This document shows, piece by piece, positions 56,529 through 64,000 of a DNA stretch of 64,000 nt; position 1 is the stretch's first letter; each line of letters begins with the position of its first letter. The stretch is from contig NC_064614.1 in assembly GCF_023898315.1 (NCBI RefSeq), positions 76,644,501 to 76,708,500 on the forward strand, in the 5' to 3' direction. This DNA comes from Schistocerca nitens (taxonomy: Eukaryota > Arthropoda > Insecta > Orthoptera > Acrididae). Position numbers and translations under genes: made by a program. Under the pieces are notes generated by a model that saw only the letters and a program-made list of their open reading frames with translations, did no database searches and was not told the DNA's origin.

Positions 56529-56990
56529 CTGTATGACTGCTAAGTAGGGAGCTACTGTATCAGCGTAATCTGAAAGGAACCTAATCGGTATACAATCTGG
56601 ACCTGAAGACTTACCCGTCTCAAGCGATTTGAGTTGCTTCGCAACCCCTAAGGTATGTACTTCTAAGAAACTCATACTAGCAGCTGTTCGTGTTTCAAAT
56701 TCTGGAATATTCCATTCGTCTTCCCTGGTGAAGGAATTTCGGAAAACTGCGCTTAATAACTCCGCTTTAGCGGCACAGTCGTCGGTAACAGTACCATCGG
56801 CACTGCGCAGCGAAGGTATTGACTGCGTCTTACCGCTTGTGTACTTTACTTACGACCAGAATTTCTTCGGATTTTCTACCAAATTTCGAGGATGACGGGC
56901 TTAAATACGTTACAAATGTTGGCCTAGTAGAAAGCCACTTTCTGAATTTCCGTTCACTTCTGTATTTTAATTTTCGCAGAGATGGCACAA

Positions 56991-57650
56991 CATCTCGCAG
57001 ACCGCCTTATCCGCTCCGCAGAGCGGCGCGCGGGGAAACCGGCCGGGCCGCTCGGCGCACCGTGTTTATCTAATCGGGGCGGGTGGAGGGCGTGTGGGAG
57101 CGCGCCGGGCCCGCCGACGCCGGCAATTATCTTCGCATCTGCAGCCCCGCCCCTGTTTGCAGTGCGCCCCGGGAGGCCCGGCCCGGCCGCATCTTAATTC
57201 CAAAATCAATATCGCTCGAGGATCGCGTCGTCGCAGGCGCGCATTCCGCCGGAACCGCACCGGCGGCAAAACCGGCGCGGCGCGCTCGCGCCCGCTTCTT
57301 TGCGCAGGCAATAGAATTAAGTGCGGGCGGATCATTTTACGGGGGCTTAGTGTGTTTGCGCACCGTTTAGGGCGGCGTGCGCGCGCAGCCCGCTCATCCA
57401 TCTATCCGCCTTCCTCGGCGCCGAGGCCGACGCGGGAAGCCGAGATTCGTCGAGCACACACAGCGCCGCGCCGCAAGCCCCCTCGCGGGCCGGGGATCAC
57501 GTCCGGGGCCGGCCGGAGCGCCCTTATCTCGCGCGGTCCGGCCGCCACCCGGCTCTCCTGCGTTACTGCCGGCGTGGGCGTCCGAGCTCTAATGACTGCG
57601 TTCGTTAGCCGCCTGACTAGCTGCCGCGAGAGCCTCGAGCCACCAATATA
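56991..57650. promoter_or_regulatory. CpG-rich island with GATA-type and AT-rich motifs
   Basis: This stretch of about 650 bp is strikingly rich in CpG between a LINE and a Tc1-like element. It matches none of the repeats in the window. Isolated AT-rich motifs occur: CTTATCC (57003), TTTATCTAATC (57064), AATTATCTTC (57125), CTTAATTCC with ATCAATAT (about 57193-57213), GAATTAAG (57314) and CTTATCTCG (57522). Reading frames are open on both strands only because GC-rich DNA has few stops. A promoter or enhancer island is the likeliest reading, by inference. Confidence 0.45.
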
Positions 57651-57652
57651 AA

Positions 57653-59078
57653 TACACTCCTGGAAATTGAAATAAGAACACCGTGAATTCATTGTCCCAG
57701 GAAGGGGAAACTTTATTGACACATTCCTGGGGTCAGATACATCACATGATCACACTGACAGAACCACAGGCACATAGACACAGGCAACAGAGCATGCACA
57801 ATGTCGGCACTAGTACAGTGTATATCCACCTTTCGCAGCAATGCAGGCTGCTATTCTCCCATGGAGACGATCGTAGAGATGCTGGATGTAGTCCTGTGGA
57901 ACGGCTTGCCATGCCATTTCCACCTGGCGCCTCAGTTGGACCAGCGTTCGTGCTGGACGTGCAGACCGCGTGAGACGACGCTTCATCCAGTCCCAAACAT
58001 GCTCAATGGGGGACAGATCCGGAGACCTTGCTGGCCAGGGTAGTTGACTTACACCTTCTAGAGCACGTTGGGTGGCACGGGATACATGCGGACGTGCATT
58101 GTCCTGTTGGAACAGCAAGTTCCCTTGCCGGTCTAGGAATGGTAGAACGATGGGTTCGATGACGGTTTGGATGTACCGTGCACTATTCAGTGTCCCCTCG
58201 ACGATCACCAGTGGTGTACGGCCAGTGTAGGAGATCGCTCCCCACACCATGATGCCGGGTGTTGGCCCTGTGTGCCTCGGTCGTATGCAGTCCTGATTGT
58301 GGCGCTCAACTGCACGGCGCCAAACACGCATACGACCATCATTAGCACCAAGGCAGAAGCGACTCTCTTCGCTAAAGCCGACAGGTCTCCATTCGTCCCT
58401 CCATTCACGCCTGTCGCGACACCACTGGAGGCGGGCTGCACGATGTTGGGGCGTGAGCGGAAGACGGCCTAACGGTGTGCGGGACCGTAGCCCAGCTTCA
58501 TGGAGACGGTTCCGAATGGTCCTCGCCGATACCCCAGGAGCAACAGTGTCCCTAATTTGCTGGGAAGTGGCGGTGCGGTCCCCTACGGCACTGCGTAGGA
58601 TCCTACGGTCTTGGCGTGCATCCGTGCGTCGCTGCGGTCCGGTCCCAGGTCGACGGGCACGTGCACCTTCCGCCGACCACTGGCGACAACATCGATGTAC
58701 TGTGGAGACCTCACGCCCCACGTGTTGAGCAATTCGGCGGTACGTCCACCCGGCCTCCCGCATGCCCACTATACGCCCTCGCTCAAAGTCCGTCAACTGC
58801 ACATACGGTTCACGTCCACGCTGTCGCGGCATGCTACCAGTGTTAAAAACTGCGATGGAGCTCCGTATGCCACGGCAAACTGGCTGACACTGACGGCGGC
58901 GGTGCACAAATGCTGCGCAGCTAGCGCCATTCGACGGCCAACACCGCGGTTCCTGGTGTGTCCGCTGTGCCGTGCGTGTGATCATTGCTTGTACAGCCCT
59001 CTCGCAGTGTCCGGAGCAAGTATGGTGGGTCTGACACACCGGTGTCAATGTGTTCTTTTTTCCATTTCCAGGAGTGTA
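57653..59078 (-). mobile_element. Complete Tc1-like element with intact reading frame
   Basis: TA at 57653-57654 and 59077-59078 bounds imperfect terminal repeats (TACACTCCTGGAAATTGAAA on the left; complement TACACTCCTGGAAATGGAAA on the right). The 1426-bp length and a single transposase frame fit a full-length element. The near-identity with the fragment at 1-720 indicates recent activity of the family. Confidence 0.96.
57810..58832 (-). CDS. Tc1-like transposase, 340 residues, uninterrupted
   Basis: The frame is open upstream to 59120. I chose ATG 58830-58832 (MPRQRGREPYV) because the DNA-binding domain starts there and earlier residues look like translated 5' UTR. Residues 1-120 form two helix-turn-helix motifs (L-T-D-F-E-R-G-R-I-V; Y-R-R-I-A-Q-H-V-G) joined by a basic linker. 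The catalytic domain has G-I-M-V-W-G-A-I, Q-Q-D-N-A-R-P-H (second Asp) and S-P-D-L-S-P-I-E-H-V-W (Glu). The first catalytic block reads F-S-E-E-S-R: residue 155 is Glu (58368-58370) where Asp is expected. By hand count 32 residues separate the second Asp and the Glu. A cut-and-paste enzyme for TA targets in this family; activity of this copy is doubtful. Confidence 0.93.
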   Translation of the reverse strand: MPRQRGREPYVQLTDFERGRIVGMREAGWTYRRIAQHVGREVSTVHRCCRQWSAEGARARRPGTGPQRRTDARQDRRILRSAVGDRTATSQQIRDTVAPGVSARTIRNRLHEAGLRSRTPLGRLPLTPQHRAARLQWCRDRREWRDEWRPVGFSEESRFCLGANDGRMRVWRRAVERHNQDCIRPRHTGPTPGIMVWGAISYTGRTPLVIVEGTLNSARYIQTVIEPIVLPFLDRQGNLLFQQDNARPHVSRATQRALEGVSQLPWPARSPDLSPIEHVWDWMKRRLTRSARPARTLVQLRRQVEMAWQAVPQDYIQHLYDRLHGRIAACIAAKGGYTLY

Positions 59079-59279
59079 CATCGTAGTGATTGTGAGAAGA
59101 TCGCAGACGGATGGATACATTTAGAATTGCATCGTCACCAGCGCCCATTCTCAAATTAGTGGTAGTGATGTATTGGCAGATGCTCTGCTTAAAACGAAAT
59201 CCAAAGGCCGTACAACTGCAGCCACAATCACAGAAAATTTCACCTACTACCTCCAGTTTATATCTTCTTACCGTTGTCA

Positions 59280-61309
59280 AAATGGTTGGAATTGAAGGAG
59301 ATGGAACTTGGATAAACTGAAAGAAGCAGAGGTTGTACAGAGTTTCAGGGAGAGCATAAGAAGAAGAATGGGTAGCTTTGAGGAATGAAATAGTGACGGC
59401 AGCAGAGGATCAAGTACGTAAAGAGACGAGGGCTAGTAGAAATCCTTGGGTAACAGAAGAGATACTGAATTTAATTGATGAAAGGAGAAAATACTTAAAT
59501 GCAGTACATGAAGCAGACAAAAAGGAATACACACGTCTTAAAAATGAGATCGACAGGAAGTGCAAAATGGCTAAGCAGGGATGGCTAGAGGACAAATGTA
59601 AGGACGTAGAGGCTTATCTCACTAGGGGTAAGATAGATACTGCCTACAGGAAAATTAAAGAGACCTTTGGAGAAAGGAGAACCACTTGCATGAATATCAA
59701 GAGCTCAGATGGAAACCCAGTTCTAAGCAAATAAGGGAAAGCAGAAAGGTGAAAGGAGTATATAGAGGGCCTATACATGGGCGATGTTCTTGTGAACAAT
59801 ATTATTGAAATGGAAGAGGATGAAGATGAAAATGAAATGGGAGATATGATACTGTGTGAAGAGTTTGACAGAGCACTGAAAGACCTGAGTCGAAACAAGG
59901 CCCCGGGAGTAGACAACATTCCATTGGAACTACTGACGGCCTTGGGAGAGCCAGTCCTGACAACACTCTACCATCTGGTGAGCAAGATGTATGTGACAGG
60001 CGAAATTCCGTCAGACGTCAAGAAGAACATAATCATTCCAATCCCAAAGAAAGCAGGTGTTGACAGATGTGAAAAGTACCGAACTATCATTTTAATAAGT
60101 CACAGCTGCAAAACACTAACGCGAATTCTTTACAGCCGAATGGAAAAACTGGTAGAAGCTGACCTCGGGGAAGATCAGTCAGCATTCCGTATAAATGCTG
60201 GAACACGTGAGGCAAAACTGATCCTACGACTTGTCTTAGAAGAAAGATTAAGGAAAGGCAAACCTACGTTTCTAGCACTTGTAGATTTAGAGAAAGCTTT
60301 TGACAATGTTGACTGGAATACTCTCTTTCAAATTCTGAAGGTGGCAGGGGTAAAATACAGGGAGCGAAAGGCTATTTACAATTTGTACAGAAATCAGATG
60401 GCAGTTATAAGAGTCGAGGGACATGAAAGGGAAGCAGTAGTTGGGAAGGGAGTGAAACGCGGTTGTAGCCTCTCCCCGATGCTATTCAATCTGTATATTG
60501 AGCAAGCAGTAAAGGAACAAAAGAAAAGTTTGGTGTAGGTATTAAAATCCACGGAGAAGAAATAAAAACTTTGAGGTTCGCCAATGACATTGTAATTCTC
60601 TCAGAGACGGCAAAGGACTTGGAAGAGCAGTTGAACGGAATGGAAAGGAGGATATAAGATGAACAACAACAAAAGCAAAACGAGAATAGTGGATGTAGTC
60701 GAATTAAGTCGGGTGATGCTGAGGGAATTAGATTAGGAGCAAAATAACTGATTATGGTCGAAGTAGAGAGGATATAAAATGTAGATTGGAAATGGCAAGG
60801 AAAGCGTTTCAGAAGAAAAGAAATTTGTTAACAACGAGTATTGATTTAAGTGTCAGAAAGTCGTTTCTGAAAGTATTTGTATGGAGTGTAGCCATGTATG
60901 GAAGTGAAACATGGACGGTAAATAGTTTAGACAAGAAGAGAATATAAGCCTTCGAAATGTGGTGCTACAGAAGAATGCTGAGTATTAGATGGGTAGATCA
61001 CATAACTAATGATGAGTTATTGAATAGAATTAGGGAGAAGAGGAGGTTGTGGCACAACTTGACCAGAAGAAGGGACCGGTTGGTAGGACATGTTCTGAGG
61101 TATCAAGGGATCACCAATTTAGTACTGGAGGGCAGAGTGGAGGGTAAAAATCGTAGAGGGAGACCAAAAGATGAATACACTAAACAGATTCAGAAGGATG
61201 TAGGTTGCAGTAGGTACTGGGAGATGAAGAAGCTTGCGCAGGATAGAGTAGCATGGAGAGCTGCTCCAAACCAGTCTCAGGACTGAAGACCACAACAACA
61301 ACAACAACA
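59280..61309 (+). mobile_element. RTE/BovB-like LINE, longer 5'-truncated copy
   Basis: Same subfamily as 27502-29000. It ends in an (ACA)n tail at about 61290-61309. ACCGTTGTCA (59270-59279) and ACCGTTGCCA (61310-61319) are the target-site duplication. About 580 bp more of the 5' side is present than in the first copy. Confidence 0.92.
59378..61286 (+). pseudogene. LINE linker and reverse transcriptase, frameshifted
   Basis: The lysine- and glutamate-rich linker region after the endonuclease is 59378-59734, the RT N-terminal part is 59777-60538, and the C-terminus is 60957-61286. Motif A (L-V-D-L-E-K-A-F-D) is intact. Motif B reads G-V-K-R-G-C. Motif C is F-A-N-D (60577-60588), so the first catalytic Asp is Asn, unlike F-A-D-D at 28216. 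A frameshift near 60525 and deletions around 60645 and 60740 break the frame. Dead copy. Confidence 0.9.
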
Positions 61310-61329
61310 ACCGTTGCCACACATTAATA

Positions 61330-62486
61330 CTTAGGTAGATGGCCGTAGAAAAAGTAAAAGCACCAGAGAAGCCACTCTGAAGTTGCAGTTGATAATGGAG
61401 GCAAGACTAAATAAAAAAAGATGCGTTCTTAGGATCTGTCGACCTGGAAAGAGCGAACGAGAATGTAAAATCGTACAAGATTCAGAGAAAAATAGGGATG
61501 AACTATAGGGAGAGACGGGTAAAACACAGTATGTTCAAGAAGCGAGAAGGAGTACCAAGAGTTGATGACCAATAGGGAAGTGCCAGGATTAAAAAGTATG
61601 CAAGACAAGATGTAGTCTTTCACCCCTACTGTTCAATCTGTACATCGAAGAACCAATGATGGGAATAATAGGAAGGTTCAGGAGTGGAGTTAAAATTCAA
61701 GGTGAAAGGATATGAGTGATAAGATTCGCTGATGTCACTGCTATTCTGAGTGAAAGTGGAGAAGAATGACATAGTCTACTGCACGCAATGAACAGTCTAA
61801 TGAATACATGGACTGAGAATAAATAGAAGAAAGATAAAAGTAATGAGAAGTGGTAGAAATGAGAACAACGAGAACCTTAACATCAGAATTGGTGGTCACG
61901 AAGTAGATGAAGTTAAGGAATGCTACTACCTAGAGGGCAAAATAACCCAACGCGGACAGGGGAAGGAGGGCATCAAAAGCAGACTAACACTGGCAAAAAG
62001 GGCATTCCTGACCAAGAGAAGTTTACTAGTATCAAATATAGGGCTTAATTTGATGGAGAGCTTTCTGAGAATGTACGTCTGGAGCATAACGTTGTATGTT
62101 AGTGAAACAAGGTCTGTGCGTAAACCAGAACAGAAGAGAGACGAAGCATTGTGGTACTACTGACAAATGTTGAAAATTAGGTGGACTGATAAGGTAAAGA
62201 ACTAGGAGGTTCTGCGCAGATCGGAGAGGAAAGGAATAATTCGAAAACAGTGACAAGGAGAAGGGACAGGATGACATGACATCAGTTAAGACATCAGGGA
62301 CGACGTCCGCAGTACTAGAGGCCAAAACTGTGTAGGGAGAAGAGAAGGGAAACAGAGACTCGAACATATCCAGTAAATAATTAGGATATAGGTTGCAAGA
62401 GCTACTCTGGGATGAAGTGTATGGCACAGGTGAGGAAATCGTGGAGGGCCGCATCAAACCAATTAGAAGACTAAAAAAAAAAAAAA
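61330..62486 (+). mobile_element. RTE/BovB-like LINE remnant, second subfamily, poly(A) tail
   Basis: It follows the previous copy almost directly. The plus-strand translation in shifting frames gives a decayed motif A region, L-S-P-L-L-F-N-L-Y-I near 61620, F-A-D-V (61726-61737, second catalytic Asp replaced by Val), and an open stretch 61843-62163 with Y-Y-L-E-G-K-I-T and M-Y-V-W-S-I-T-L-Y-V-S-E-T. It ends at the 14-base A run 62473-62486. Subfamily II is shared with 50068-52960. Confidence 0.8.
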
Positions 62487-62498
62487 CCTGTTGCATGT

Positions 62499-62693
62499 TC
62501 AAATGGTTCAAATGGCTCTAACGACTATGGGACTTAACATCTGAGGTCATCAGTCCCTTAGACTCAGAACTACTTAAACCTAACTAATCCAAGCACATCA
62601 CACACATCCATTTCCGAGGCAGGATTCGAACCTGCGACCGTAGGAGCAGCGCGGTTCCGGACTGAAGCGCCTAGAACCGCTCGGCCACAGCGG
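62499..62693 (-). mobile_element. tRNA-derived SINE, family 1 (antisense)
   Basis: Full-length head and tail. It inserted 12 bp after the poly(A) of the LINE remnant. A clear target-site duplication was not found. Confidence 0.92.
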
Positions 62694-62724
62694 ATGTCTG
62701 ACGGCATGTGCTGCCACATTAAAT

Positions 62725-63600
62725 TCAGTCTCCTTCATCGTTCCACTCGCGAATGGCTAGTGGGAAGAATGACCTTAAGCCACTGTATGGTTTCATTTGG
62801 TTCAATTCGGGAGATGTATGTGGATGGAAGTAATATGTCGTCTGAGTCTTCCTTGTATTCTCTTGATATTTTAATAGTAAACCTCTCCCACGTGTACGGC
62901 TCCTCTCTTGTACCGTCTGCCACTGGAGCTTGTTGAGCATCTCTGTAATGACCTCGCGCCTTCTAAGCGATTCCGTGACGAAACGCGTTGCTCTTCGTTG
63001 GATATTCTGTTTCTATCGGTCACACCTGGTAAAGATGAAAAATATAGGAACAATACAATCGGCCACAGGTGCCTTCTATGCCACTTCTCTGTCTGGTGAG
63101 TTTTTTTTCTCAACGTTCTTCCAATGAAAGTCAGTCTTGCAACTGCCTCTCATACCACTACGTTTATTTGGTGAGTGAGAATTAGCAACGGTACATTTCT
63201 TTGGTCATTCCACTTAAGGTCGTTCTGGATGATCGCGACTATGTGTTTTACGATAGATGCGGTTTCCACTATCCCGGCAACAATAGTTTAGTTCTGCAGT
63301 AGCGGATTTCGTTTTTCATCTGTAAGAGATTCACAATCAGGGCTTTCACCACTCATCAGTCCTCTGCTGGTTATTCTACTAATCGATACTGTCTTCTTTC
63401 TTATAGACAACCGCAGCATCTTCGAACAGTCTTAAAGCCCTCCAGCGCTTTCTGGTATAGCATTTATATACACTGTAGACGGCAAGCGTTCTGTCACTCC
63501 TCCTTGGAGTTTTCCGGAAATTATCTTAACATCTGTCTAATTTGTTTTCTTGAGAGCGGCATATTAATTTCCAGCTCCAACGAAGTCTTCAATTCAGTCA
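62725..63600 (-). mobile_element. Jockey-like LINE remnant (antisense)
   Basis: The minus-strand frame 62940-62725 reads M-L-N-K-L-Q and ends F-F-P-L-A-I-R-E-W-N, the C-terminal block seen at 54547 and 54170. Further upstream (63000-63560) the order RT thumb, then L-F-E-D-A-A-V-V near 63410 (a decayed F-A-D-D-A-V), then motif B fragments can be followed in changing frames. Heavily decayed. Confidence 0.65.
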
Positions 63601-64000
63601 CAAGTCTGGTCCGTAGACTAGTAGAGCGGGGTTTGCATAAGCCCTGAAAGGTTATGGACTAGGTTACAAATTTATATATGTATCCCAGATATTATTTTTT
63701 ACTTGTGGTTAATTAACAGTTAACTTGTTATGACATACTACAGTCAGTAAAACACTGCAGTCAATATAACATAGCGTAATCAATGTTTGACATAAATATT
63801 AACACTGCAAGTACCAGAACAGGAAGAAAATGGGTCCTAATTTTGCCCCCATAAAAAATCTCAAAAGCATAATCAATGTAAATGAACTCCTCCATTCTAA
63901 TATTGGAAAAGCTTTGACTACTACAAATCAATGCAAACTCATGAACGAAAAATGCTTTCAAGCTACTTTCAGCTTTCTAAACATCTGCCACGGTCGAATT
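63601..64000. other. No gene recognised
   Basis: AT-rich sequence to the window edge; only a 66-codon chance frame. Confidence 0.45.

Larger units (their letters stand above)
54476..56990 (-). mobile_element. Jockey-like LINE, antisense, interrupted twice
   Basis: The 3' end with (ATGTAG)n-type tail is at 54476-54492 (CATCTACATCTACATG on the plus strand). The RT lies at 54547-55596 and upstream sequence continues to about 56900. It resumes cleanly after a tRNA-like insertion (about 55765-56097) and a 5S-SINE (56211-56528). It faces the copy at 53014-54285 tail to tail. Confidence 0.85.

Noticed and set aside
57066-57722. Frames of 70-185 codons, rich in Arg, Ala and Pro, on both strands
   Set aside because: CpG-rich DNA has few stop codons. 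No domain is visible and all frames are open together.
1-64000. CRISPR array, bacterial operon or phage-type content
   Set aside because: No regular direct-repeat/spacer arrays, ribosome binding sites or dense coding were seen; the sequence is eukaryotic in character.

Overview
This window looks like deep intergenic or intronic sequence from a large, repeat-filled insect genome, most probably an orthopteran of the grasshopper/locust type. That assignment is an inference. It rests on about a dozen copies of one roughly 200-bp tRNA-derived SINE, RTE/BovB-like and Jockey-like LINEs, many Tc1-like elements and 5S-rRNA-derived SINEs. I found no host protein-coding gene, no functional rRNA or tRNA gene and no CRISPR. 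Nearly every long reading frame belongs to a transposable element or is low-complexity or chance.

Layout. 1-720: left-truncated Tc1-like element, with a near-identical full copy at 57653-59078. 1634-2110: two SINEs. 2879-3607 and 4470-5423: internally deleted mariner/Tc1 derivatives. 7296-8284: a pair of unassigned direct repeats. 10-12 kb: SINEs and two foldback structures. 13204-13693: solo LTR. 16-21 kb: a 358-bp duplication, LINE remnants, a broken Tc1-like copy (17905-19241) and a 346-bp repeat that recurs at 26765. 24115-26045: Jockey-like LINE carrying two SINE insertions. 27502-29000: 5'-truncated RTE LINE. 29-34 kb: 5S-SINE, inverted tRNA-like element, solo LTR, full-length Tc1-like element, second solo LTR, and a SINE with a (TG)n tail. 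34796-35362: long-TIR element containing a chimeric SINE. 35.4-37.8 kb: LINE remnants and SINEs. 37.8-46 kb: mostly unrecognised sequence. 46.3-48.2 kb: R1-like LINE interrupted by a third solo LTR, then a Penelope-like remnant. 49068-53007: a Tc1-like element split by a 2.9-kb RTE-like LINE that itself carries a SINE. 53-57 kb: two Jockey-like LINEs in opposite orientation. 57.0-57.65 kb: a CpG-rich island that no repeat explains. 57.65-62.7 kb: the best-preserved Tc1-like transposase and two RTE LINEs. 62.7-63.6 kb: another LINE remnant.

How the parts relate. The autonomous elements (Tc1 transposases, RTE and Jockey reverse transcriptases) are all damaged to some degree: single nonsense codons, catalytic-residue changes, frameshifts or internal deletions. 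SINEs, MITE-like derivatives and solo LTRs are the passengers. Target-site duplications let several nesting orders be read directly. The most interesting items are a modular SINE chimera, three solo LTRs of one family with clean 4-bp duplications, the catalytic changes in the Tc1-like transposases, and the GC-rich islands near 23.2 and 57.3 kb.
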